NCBI RefSeq assembly: GCF_043641665.1
Contig: NC_092198.1
Span: 5,016,001-5,080,000, forward strand
Source: Enoplosus armatus
Taxonomy: Eukaryota > Chordata > Actinopteri > Centrarchiformes > Enoplosidae
Direction of reading: 5' to 3'
DNA length: 64,000 bases
Notes under the pieces: generated by a model
What the model saw: the letters and a program-made list of their open reading frames with translations, nothing else
Database searches by the model: none
What the model was told of the DNA's origin: nothing
Shown: piece by piece, positions 24,754-33,851 of the stretch
Layout: each line of letters opens with the position of its first letter
How positions within the stretch are numbered: the stretch's first letter is position 1
Made by a program: the position numbers and the translations under genes

Positions 24754-26358
24754 ATGACTCCGACAGCAAACGCAGTGCTTGTGTGCGTGGTTTTCCTCTG
24801 TGGGCTGCAGGAAACGGTCCTCTCTCAGCGCGGACACTGCGCCGGGAATCGGTGTTTTGCGCTTTTCCAGGAGCTCGAGGACTTTCCAGGCGCACAGAAA
24901 AGGTGCGGGGACTCCGGTGGGCAGTTATTCGTGTTCAGCCTGGAACACGTAGTGAAGACATTGGCATTGAGTCCACCCGGTGGGCTCAGCGGTAGTTACT
25001 GGCTGGCGGTGCACGGCGCCGGAGGGACAACAGAGGAGGCTGCGGCAGGTATCCAGAACTGCTCCTCCATCCCCGCGTCGGCGGGACGGAACGCCACAGT
25101 GTTGTGGGAGCCGTGCCGAAACCTGAAAGGATTCCTGTGCCAATATGAATTCGAGGAGCCTTGCGGTGCCTTGCGGGCAAACGGGGGCGCGCAGGTGAAG
25201 TACACAGCGCATATGGACTTCGAGGTGTATGAGTCGGAAACGTTTCCACCAGGAACCATCGCTGCGGTGGAAAAGGCTGGCGGTAAATATCCGGACTCCA
25301 GACATGTGTGTTTCTCGAGCGGTTGGACCCGAGCTCCCTGGAGGTGCGAGGTGCTGCGGGGCGGCTGTGAGCACAACTGCAACTCCACAACGCACACCTG
25401 CACCTGTCCCCCAGGGCAAACGCTCCATCCCAACAACATCACCTGCACCGCAGATCCGTGCGCAAGCTGTGCGCACGAGTGCCAAAAGGAGGGCGACACA
25501 TACGTGTGCAAGTGCCGCAAAGGCTACAGGCTGGCGCAGGACAGGAAGCGCTGCGTGGACGTGGATGAGTGCAAAGAGGAGAACCCCTGTACAGGTGAGG
25601 ATGAGGAGTGTGAGAACACCCAGGGACTGTTCGAGTGCAGGTGCAAAGATGGCTTCATAAAGGAGGATGGAGTGTGCGTGGACGTTGCGATCTGCGAAAA
25701 GTGCGAGCACCTGCTTTGTGAGAAATCCAATGGGGTTTATGGGTGTCTGTGTCGGCAGGGGTTCAGGGTGTTAGCCAAAGACCCCACCAAGTGTGAGCAG
25801 CACTGCACCGAGAGAGACTGTCCAGCCAAATGCATCCCAGACCCTGACAAGCAGAAGAAGGACATGCTGCAGTGCTTCTGCCCTGAGGGCTACATCCAAG
25901 ACATAAAGAACAGCACCCCGTTTTGCACCGACATAAATGAATGTGAGATGGAGAAGCAGTGTGATCACAAGTGTGAAAATGTATTCGGCGGGTACAGATG
26001 TCTGTGCGATGAGGGGTTCAAGCTGCACGACGAGTACATGTGTGTACCCATCGAAGACGAGGAGGACAATGGATCAGGCTCCACTCCTCCATACCCCACA
26101 CCAGCCGGCGCTCACCCAGCCGCGGTGCCCTCTTACATCAAGACCGGCAGCGTCCTGGGCATCGCTGTGTTCCTGGCGCTGTGCGCAGCACTGCTGTTCT
26201 TCTTGATCCGAAACCTGTCCAGACGTTGCAGGATGTTTGAGCTTTCATCCTTCAAACACCCAGATATCGACATTTTCTACCTGCAGCAGGTGACCACGGA
26301 GACGTACAAGAGGCTATCCTTCGACAAACAGCTCAAAAACGACTTGCAAACGCCTTAA
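24754..26358 (+). CDS. thbd: Thrombomodulin-like receptor, copy 1 (intronless, degenerate lectin domain)
   Basis: A single open frame of 534 residues. Order: signal peptide (about 1-25), shortened C-type lectin-like domain (about 29-131), a spacer with paired cysteines (137-198), six EGF domains (about 204-231, 236-267, 270-308, 314-347, 351-391, 394-430; the third and sixth start with calcium-binding DVDEC/DINEC), an acidic, Ser-Gly- and Pro-rich stalk (431-462), one membrane helix (about 464-486) and a 48-residue tail. Six EGF domains with a short tail fit thrombomodulin rather than CD93 (five EGF domains, mucin stalk). By family knowledge thrombomodulin binds thrombin on endothelium and redirects it to protein C activation. 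The lectin domain lacks about 25 residues present in copy 2, so its role may differ. The start follows a TATA box by about 100 bases and has A at -3. Family assignment is firm; strict orthology is not. Confidence 0.87.
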   Translation: MTPTANAVLVCVVFLCGLQETVLSQRGHCAGNRCFALFQELEDFPGAQKRCGDSGGQLFVFSLEHVVKTLALSPPGGLSGSYWLAVHGAGGTTEEAAAGIQNCSSIPASAGRNATVLWEPCRNLKGFLCQYEFEEPCGALRANGGAQVKYTAHMDFEVYESETFPPGTIAAVEKAGGKYPDSRHVCFSSGWTRAPWRCEVLRGGCEHNCNSTTHTCTCPPGQTLHPNNITCTADPCASCAHECQKEGDTYVCKCRKGYRLAQDRKRCVDVDECKEENPCTGEDEECENTQGLFECRCKDGFIKEDGVCVDVAICEKCEHLLCEKSNGVYGCLCRQGFRVLAKDPTKCEQHCTERDCPAKCIPDPDKQKKDMLQCFCPEGYIQDIKNSTPFCTDINECEMEKQCDHKCENVFGGYRCLCDEGFKLHDEYMCVPIEDEEDNGSGSTPPYPTPAGAHPAAVPSYIKTGSVLGIAVFLALCAALLFFLIRNLSRRCRMFELSSFKHPDIDIFYLQQVTTETYKRLSFDKQLKNDLQTP

Positions 26359-28700
26359 TCACACCCACGAGGAAGACTGCTGCCTTTCGACCCTCTTCTC
26401 ATGTCACATTGCATGGTTTTCTTTCCTCAGAGGCGTCAGATATACACTGTGGAACCTTTTCGCAGTTATCCATATGCACTGTTAATGGGAAACTGTATAT
26501 TTATCTTTTAAAGCTGCAATCGATCACACACTGTAAAGGCTTAGTATACATCATGGTAGTGAATGCACCTAAAACGAAGATGTGGGACTTTATAGGAAAA
26601 CAGCTTCATGCTTTGTGAAAGTATAATAGATTTCTATATGACATTGAATAACAATTCACATCCTCAAATCCAATTAAATAACCTTTTTGTTGAAGAAAAA
26701 AAACGATCAATTAGGCCAAACTTTGGAGTTATATACAAATAAGATGCTGTTACACAAGAACAAAGAGTCTAATTGTAATGGTACTGAAGGTTAGTATGGT
26801 CACTAACTGACCTGATTATAGTGCAGTTTTCTCAAAGTGTTTGTCAGTGTCATGAATGACAAGATCTTCTCATAACAGAGCCCGTTTAGATTTCGCTTTG
26901 TTGCCGTCTAATTACACTGTATCCACGCCTCTCTGCACTGTGAGGTTCTCAAGCGTAAAAAGGAAAACAAGTAATGTAACCTTCCACATGTTGGTCGTAA
27001 TATAGACTGTTTTACTTTTTTAATCTTTGTGGTTTTTAATCTTTTGGTAAAATAACACTTTAACCATTTTTTAACCATAAAAGGATAAAAGTTCTTTTTA
27101 GTCAAATGCACATTCTTGCTCGTGTTTGTGTGTGTTACGCAGACACAATGACCACTGTGGCTGATGTCTGCCAGTGAAATATGTTACATGGTTTATCACT
27201 TGCGACAGATACACTGTATATCTAGTTTTGAAGCGGACCACCATTTGTTTTGGGACGTACTGGTTGCTATGGGAACTGTTTCTGATGCATACTAACTAAT
27301 GGCAGCGTGTATTCAGGCTTTAAGGACCATGTTCACGTTGCATATACCCGACGGGTGTCACTCCAAAATGGCAGATCTACATTCTGAAATGTCCGATGTG
27401 TAAACTAATGGATATTGGTATTTCTGGGTGAGAGAAAAAGTCCACCTTCTGCTCTATCTGAACTTTGAGTCATGACGCTGCCGGGCATCAATTCCTCCTA
27501 ACACATTACTGTGTATATGCTGTAGATAGTATTAAATAAAACAGCTACCGTTCAGTTTGTGCATCAGAACATTAGGAATGTAATAGAATCACATGTTAGC
27601 ATATCCACTGATGACCCTGACGTGCTGTACTGGCTGTTCGTGGCTACCACTGACCCTGACATGAGGTCGAACGTTCTTGACTTTACTGTATTACTGACTT
27701 CTCTTGGAGAGATCAACTAAACGTGAATGTAAAACTGTGCTGCTATGATCCATGTATACGAAAACACATTCGCACCTCGCTGTGAGAGGCCCAGCCGCTG
27801 TACGTCTGTATGACTTATGGCTTATCTCTAGCTTTCACTTGTTGCAGTGTTTGATTTTTTTTTCTTTGTAGGTGAATATGTCACTATTGAATGATAAATT
27901 AAAAGACTAAAAGTTGAAGAGAAGAGTTGTATTGTGTTTTTGTTTTCTATTTGCATGTCAAATATAAGTATATATCAAGTTTTGTTTCTGTTTTTTTTTT
28001 CTGTTTTTTTGAAAGAAATCTATGTAAATCTTTGTTTACTTTACTTTTCTGTTCCGTTGTCTCCTGTTAACTTTGCACTCAAACTGCATAGTTGGTGTGA
28101 GACTCACAAAAGCTCATTTATATTTGCATTTACACTATTAAAGACACTTCGCTGAGTCTATTCAGAGCAATCTGCAGTGAGGGCAACACTGGAATAGGCA
28201 TTATAGAGGCAATGAGGACTTGGATAGGAAGTGCCTTATATCCATGTCACATAGATAAGGGAGTGGAGTCAATGTCATAGAAAATATCCATCTTTACAAT
28301 TACAATTTTCTCCAAACAAGCTAGCAAAAAAAAGAAAAAGCTGTATATCTGCATTTGACTGCTGACCTCTTGTCTCAGGTGAAACCAGCACATCTTTCAC
28401 TTTCTGCCTTGCTTTGAGACACAATGACGGTCATATTCAGAAAAGGGTCTGAAGCAAGTGAAAATGTGGTGGGGGGGGGGGGGGACTGAGCGACTCGCGC
28501 ACACTGACACTGTGTGTGGAGTGGAGTTGGGAGGGGCTACTGAGAATAGGGGGCGTTGGGTAGACCCCATCCCCCTTGCGTGCGCGCGGCTTCGTTGCGT
28601 ACGTCCGTAAAGGCCGTGCGTAATTGGGGATGTGGTCCCGCCGTGCCAAGGAGAAAGTTTGTGGAGGGGCAGCGAGCGGGCTGCAGGCGGATTACGAACG
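26359..28700 (+). other. 3' UTR of thrombomodulin copy 1 and intergenic sequence
   Basis: The first 1.2 kb is probably 3' UTR up to AATAAA at 27535. It includes TTTTAAAGCTGCAATCGATC at about 26507, resembling one terminus of the MITE-like family without the rest. A G-run (about 28471-28484) lies before the copy 2 promoter. Confidence 0.5.
27535..27540 (+). terminator. Candidate polyadenylation signal of thrombomodulin copy 1
   Basis: AATAAA, about 1.2 kb after the stop codon. It is the first canonical hexamer I see downstream and implies a long 3' UTR. There may be further sites near 27.9 kb (ATTAAAAG). Confidence 0.4.
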
Positions 28701-28749
28701 ACTTCCTTCCTCCGCCGGGGCACTAACATGGAATCGGGGGGTTATAAAT
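28701..28749 (+). promoter_or_regulatory. Core promoter of thrombomodulin copy 2 (ETS-like block and TATA box)
   Basis: ACTTCCTTCCTC (28701-28712) is followed by TTATAAAT (28742-28749), 93 bases before the ATG. Both words and the order match copy 1, so the promoter was probably duplicated with the gene or is under shared constraint. The flanking sequence is GC-rich. Confidence 0.65.
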
Positions 28750-28834
28750 GCGAGCTAAACATTTTGCCAAACAAACAAGCCTATAGACTGCTGGAACGCG
28801 CAAGAACTTAAACGGACACAACCGAGGTTCAAAC

Positions 28835-30496
28835 ATGAAGGATGTTGCGGGGCTGTTTGTCGTCGTGTTGACTTCCCTGATGCGAAGAGCCGGCGGGATA
28901 GAGCCGAATAGCGGATACTGCATCGGGAACCAATGTTTCACTGTGTTCCAAGATCCCAGCGATTTCTCAACCGCGCAGCATCAATGCGGAGACGGAGGTG
29001 GCCACTTAATGACGGTGCGCTCGTCTGTATCCCATGATGTTTTTTTCATGTTGTTGGGGAACTTTACGGGGCGGTTCTGGATCGGCTTACAACAGACGGC
29101 CGGCTGCCCAGACGCTGCTGCTGATCTGAAAGGCTTCCAGTGGGTGACCAAAGACAACGAGAGTGACTTCTTCAACTGGGCGCCAAGTTTCGACAGCAGC
29201 TGCTCCTCTCATCGCTGCGTCTCGGTTTCCCAAGATGACGAGTTTAAATGGACCCAGGAGCCATGCGACGAACGCGCGGACGGCTTTCTCTGTGAGTACA
29301 CCTTCAATGAGCCGTGCAAAAGTCTAGCGGTTGCAGAGGGCGAGTCTGTCACCTACAGGACCCCCATGGGGTTTGGGGGCGAGGACGTACTGTCTCTGCC
29401 CCCTGGAAGCACCGCTATCCGGATGCCAGCTGAGACTAAATACGTCTGCTTCTCCGAACAGTGGCTGCAGGCGCCCTGGAGCTGCGAGATCCAAGAAGGT
29501 GGGTGTGAGTACAAATGCGCAATGGACCCCAAAAATGAGCCCTCCTGCTACTGCCCGCCGGAGAAATCAGTCAACCCCGCAAATAAAGTCACCTGCGAAG
29601 TGGGTGAGCAGTTCGCTGAAGACCCGTGCCTGCCCCTGCGCTGCGAGCACGCCTGCTACAAGAGCGGAGACTCGTATGCGTGCGTGTGCGACCACGGCTT
29701 CAAGCTGGCGCGGGACGGCAGGTCGTGTGTGGACTTCAACGACTGCACGGACGAGCGGCAGTGTCCCGGTGACAACTTCGTGTGCGTCAACACCGTCGGC
29801 GGGTTTCAGTGCATTTGCAAGGACGGATTCAAGGTGACCGGCGCCCTGTGCGTCGACGTGAACGAGTGCGCGTCCGCTCCATGCGAGCACAAGTGTACCA
29901 ACACTGACGGTAGCTACGCGTGCTCTTGTTATGATGGATATAAAGCGGACCCGAAGTCACCGAATAAGTGTAAACTCCACTGCGGGGAGGAGGAATGCGC
30001 CGCCGAGTGCGACCCGAATGACAAGTTCCAGTGCTACTGCCCCGACGGTTATGTAGCAGAGGAAAGGGCCGACGGTACGGTTTGCATCGACATGGACGAG
30101 TGCTCTTCCTTTTTTTGTGATCAACATTGTACAAACACATTCGGCGGCTATGTGTGCGCATGCTCCCCAGGATACACACTAGTTGACCAATTCAGGTGCG
30201 TAAAAAACGAGGATGATACGGACACAGACGGGGGGTTGGAGGGCTCCGGAGCGGCCACGACTCCAGTCATCCTCATAACGACACCACCCGTCGGTCCAGA
30301 TCCAACGGGGCAGCCCTCAGCGGTCACGGTGGGGGGTCTCGTGGGGATAATAGTGTGCACTGTCTTTTTTATTGTGTTGGTGGTTTTCCTGACTCATCAC
30401 ATCCTCAACGGCAGAGGGAAGATGGAGAGCGCCGGTGCGCTCAAAGCTCCGGAGGGCGAGGCTCACGGTCTACATCACGTGACGAGTGACACTTAA
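28835..30496 (+). CDS. thbd: Thrombomodulin, copy 2 (intronless, complete lectin domain)
   Basis: A single open frame of 553 residues lying 2.5 kb downstream of copy 1 on the same strand. Signal peptide (about 1-21), full-length C-type lectin-like domain (about 29-155) carrying GHLMTVRSSV and GFQWVT blocks that closely resemble human thrombomodulin, cysteine-paired spacer, six EGF domains (about 223-254, 264-298, 301-339, 342-379, 383-417, 420-455), Thr/Pro stalk with an acidic Ser-Gly site near 471, membrane helix (about 498-520) and a 33-residue tail. The EGF4-EGF5 linker is Lys-Leu-His, with Leu where human has Met388. Known family role: endothelial cofactor that turns thrombin towards protein C and TAFI activation; the lectin domain has anti-inflammatory functions in mammals. 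This copy is the better candidate for the canonical gene. The absence of introns matches mammalian THBD. Confidence 0.93.
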   Translation: MKDVAGLFVVVLTSLMRRAGGIEPNSGYCIGNQCFTVFQDPSDFSTAQHQCGDGGGHLMTVRSSVSHDVFFMLLGNFTGRFWIGLQQTAGCPDAAADLKGFQWVTKDNESDFFNWAPSFDSSCSSHRCVSVSQDDEFKWTQEPCDERADGFLCEYTFNEPCKSLAVAEGESVTYRTPMGFGGEDVLSLPPGSTAIRMPAETKYVCFSEQWLQAPWSCEIQEGGCEYKCAMDPKNEPSCYCPPEKSVNPANKVTCEVGEQFAEDPCLPLRCEHACYKSGDSYACVCDHGFKLARDGRSCVDFNDCTDERQCPGDNFVCVNTVGGFQCICKDGFKVTGALCVDVNECASAPCEHKCTNTDGSYACSCYDGYKADPKSPNKCKLHCGEEECAAECDPNDKFQCYCPDGYVAEERADGTVCIDMDECSSFFCDQHCTNTFGGYVCACSPGYTLVDQFRCVKNEDDTDTDGGLEGSGAATTPVILITTPPVGPDPTGQPSAVTVGGLVGIIVCTVFFIVLVVFLTHHILNGRGKMESAGALKAPEGEAHGLHHVTSDT

Positions 30497-30783
30497 AAAG
30501 GACAGGGCTCGGAGAGACAGCTGAAGCACGACGTGTGAATGTACAGGTCAGGACCCGAAAACAGACCCACAGAGACAGTTTGGGACGGGGTTTTGAAGGA
30601 TGTTGCTTCACAGGAGAATAGTAAGGACATACATGCGGTGGTGCCATCGGAGATGAGGTCACTATAAACTCACAAGACAACAGAAGTACTATGCAAATAT
30701 TAACGTTTTCTTCACGGAACACTGCCTTGGAAGACTTTTTTTTATCTACCACTCAACTCACATACACCAGATGCAATGTAACA

Positions 30784-30789
30784 AATAAA
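30784..30789 (+). terminator. Candidate polyadenylation signal of thrombomodulin copy 2
   Basis: AATAAA, about 290 bases after the stop codon, in an A-rich stretch. It implies a short 3' UTR, unlike copy 1. Confidence 0.5.
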
Positions 30790-31191
30790 ACGACAAATAA
30801 CTGTTTTTTAAAAAGTTTGTGCTGGAACATTAAATTATAAAAATGTGAACGAAAGATATGTCTTGTTTTTTTTTTCTTCTGAAAACTCTCAGCCATGTTT
30901 GCCTCTGACACAGGCCGACTGCCCCACCGTGCGGACAAAGGAGTGAATTACAGGTCATCCACGCAGAGACCCAGCCGCAAGACACAGGGTCCTACTATAA
31001 TGAACCCTCCGCACACATCGCTCATCACGCACACATAACAACACGTTAAGTGGATATGTGTTGATGTATTGGAGAGGAACATATAAAATGTCACAAAATC
31101 TCCAGAAAAAGAAAAGGGAATAAAATGTAGAAACTATTGACAAGGAACAGATAAAAAATCCATCACATTTATTATTTCATATTATGGAGAC

Positions 31192-31432
31192 ACTAGTAGT
31201 AGTAGAAGCAGCATTAGCAGTGATAGCATTTGTAGTAGTACCAGTAATAGTTGCTGCAGTAGTAGTGGTATAGCAATGATAGCAGTAGTACTGTAGTAGT
31301 AACAGTTGTAGAAGTGATCGTACTAGCAGCAGCAGTAGTCGTGTTGTAGTAGCAGTAGTAGCAGCAGCAGTAGTCGTGTTGTAGTAGCAGTAGTAGCAGC
31401 AGCAGTAGTAGTAGTCATACAACAGTTCTGCT
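31192..31432. repeat. (TAG)n/(CAG)n trinucleotide microsatellite
   Basis: Mixed GTA/GCA trinucleotides including a nearly exact repeat of a roughly 45-base block (AGCAGCAGCAGTAGTCGTGT appears twice). Non-coding, in the thbd-tlr5 interval. A smaller related tract is at 31597-31634. Confidence 0.9.
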
Positions 31433-31749
31433 GCAACTAGTATCCTAGTCTGTGGCAGCATGTTACCAAGTACATTTACTCAAGAGCAGTCCAAAAATTC
31501 AGTTTTGAGCTACCTCATTATTTCCATTTGAATGTCACAACCCCTTTAGAAAAAGGGAATGCATTAATAGTTGTAAAATAAACAGCAGTATTAATACCAC
31601 TGTAGTAGTAATAGTAGTAATAGTAGTAGTAGTATGGAAACGTCCTTATTTGAATCACTTGGTTTCATGATAAATAGCAAGGCCCCTTTACTTTGTATTA
31701 ATCAGGACTCTGGTTTCATTCAGGAATTCTCTGATCTTTTCGCTTTGAG

Positions 31750-32866
31750 TCTTGAGTTTAAGTGATTTTAACACACATGCGCGTCGCCCCACTGGTTCCT
31801 CTTTTACTATGGCTTTTGTCAACATTGTGACATCTTGTAACCTCGCTCAGTTGAGGGTGCCACTCACTCAAGGGGACACACCCTGGACATTGTTGTCTCC
31901 ACTAGTTGTATTCCTGAAAGTATTGCTCTCTGTGAGGCTAGCTCTATTGACTCCGTAATTGACCCTCCTCCTAGCCAACAAACTGAAGCCTCCCCCTTGA
32001 CCTGTGAGCATATTTCTGTCCTTCTCCACCAACAAAATAAATTAAACAAAACTTCAGATCAGACGCACTGCAACCCCTCTGCCTTGCTCAATAATTCTGA
32101 GACCCTTTCCCTGTGTGCTTAAAGGACACATTGACAAACAAAAGCCTTCATCGAGTCTTTTAGATGTTATGCCTGCAAGATTTCCCCAAGAAAGTGTTGG
32201 TTCCACTATTTTATCTATTGTAAATACCCCTCTGTCCACTGGCTGTGCCTCCAACATGCAGTAGAGCAGCCGCTGCTCCAGAAACCAAACCTCGACCCTC
32301 TGGATTCAAAACAGTTTTATCAATCATGTCATATAGCACTAAAACTGCCCTCATCAAAGTGACAAACGACCTTTTACTCACAGCTGATGCTGATGAGTGT
32401 TCGAATTTAATTCTTCTCGATTGGAGCTCCACATTCGACTCTGTTCATCGCTCTATTCTATTGGCTCGCCTCGAGAAGGCTGAGTTGGCATCAGGGACCG
32501 TGCTCTAGACTGGGTTAAAATCCAGTGAAGAAGGCAATTTTTCTTTTATTATCTTGTCTGTCAGAAATAATGTCCGCTGGATGTCCAAAAAATGTTCTCC
32601 AGCTACATCAAAACAAATAAGAAATAAGCCCATCCCTGTTTTACCAAAACATCTGGCTCCCTGTCTACAAAAGTCAAACCTGTTATTGCTTTTTTACTGT
32701 TTATGTTACTTTTGGGTATTTCATTTCTGTTTCATTCTTGTATTACTGTATTTTTTTCATTGCAGTCCTGAAATGTTTCTGTTCCTTGTTCAACCATTTA
32801 AAGCTTTGTTTTGAAAAGTGTTATGAATAAAGTTTATGATTGTTATTATTGTTATTATTATTATCA
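31750..32866 (+). mobile_element. Decayed L2-type LINE, internally deleted
   Basis: A THSRGHTLDIVV-like stretch (about 31863-31898) resembles the linker after LINE endonuclease. At 32300-32478 the reading frame resembles the reverse transcriptase of fish L2 elements: xxTKTALIKVTNDLL and the motif A region LLDWSSTFDSV. It then jumps to a typical L2 3' tail (AAAGCTTTGTTTTGAAAAGT, GAATAAAGTTTATGA) and an (ATT)n run. The frame is broken and there is no intact protein. Confidence 0.75.
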
Positions 32867-32960
32867 GCAGTACTACTACTACTACTACTTGTAGTACTAT
32901 CAGTGGCAGTAGTATCAGAAGTAGTAGGCCTAGCAGCAGTAATATTAGCACTTAGCAGTA
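32845..32960. repeat. (ATT)n then (ACT)n microsatellite at the LINE tail
   Basis: ATT repeats directly follow the L2 3' tail and pass into ACT/AGT trinucleotides. Confidence 0.85.
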
Positions 32961-33129
32961 GTAGGAGCAGTAACAGTATGAGGACCCACTGCAACAGCTG
33001 GAGCGCTACAATGAGGAAGGTTGTCTTCGAAGAGGAAGGAGATGTTTGGTCATTTGGGAAATTGCGACATTCCTCTGTGTCGCCATACGGGCAGAAAATC
33101 AAGGTAGGCGAGTTTACGGGTCTCAGAGC

Positions 33130-33236
33130 AGATGTTTATTAGCAGCAGCGGTCCAACAGAGCGAGTGTGGTGGTGAGCAGCAGGTCTGCGGGCAGGAGGA
33201 AGACTACTGCACCGAGGACACGGTGAGCTGCACAGG
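33130..33236 (+). other. Possible 5' non-coding exon of tlr5
   Basis: GCACAG followed by GTAAGACT forms a strong donor-like site near 33236, about 600 bases before the tlr5 start. CACAG just before the start codon (33839-33843) could be its acceptor. There is no coding evidence; this is a guess from splice-site resemblance. Confidence 0.25.
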
Positions 33237-33851
33237 TAAGACTATCACTCCATTATCACTGCGCACCACACAGTATAAAGAAGAGCTCTGGCCAGGAACG
33301 TTTATGACTGACTGGCTTACTTTGGTCTTGAAACACGGTGTTTTTCCGGATTGACTAATCCAAAGAAATGCTGATGAAAACAACCTGCATGGTGCAGTAA
33401 AGCCCGTCCATCAGTCCGCCTGTTCAGAAAGAAACTGGAGGCGTGCTCGACAAGTGAAGTCCAGCTCGATGACACTTTATGTTAACTTTTAGAAGCTTGT
33501 AGACGTCAATGTGACACAGATATAGAGGTTAGGGTGTCAGGCGATACGCAGGAGAAGAGCAGTTCATGATTAAAGTTATAAACGTGGCGCAGTTCAGCTT
33601 TATTTGAGCTTTATTAACACAGCTCATATCAGGCATGAATGGTTGTGTACTGAACAATGTGACGCTGAAGCTGCAGCAGTGAACCATGAACCTGGCCAAA
33701 GCAAACAGTCTGACACGGTTTCCCTTCATACTGCCACAAACTAACTGCGTAACTGCCTGTCCACACTTGTTCTGCTGAGTCAGTGCATCCTTTAAGCATT
33801 GCTAATTGTTCACTTTCTCTTTGGACGTCTTGTTGGGGCACAGAGGACAGA

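Noticed and set aside
24925..25710. Antisense frame of about 261 codons inside thrombomodulin copy 1
   Set aside because: GC-rich coding sequence leaves antisense frames open; the + strand gene explains the region fully.
29331..29837. Second + strand frame inside thrombomodulin copy 2
   Set aside because: Out-of-frame shadow of the EGF-coding region.
28835..30496. Copy 2 considered as CD93
   Set aside because: Six EGF domains, no mucin-like stalk and lectin-domain blocks close to human thrombomodulin.
32821..33142. Open frames of Ser/Thr/Asn or Leu/Val repeats
   Set aside because: Produced by trinucleotide microsatellite sequence.
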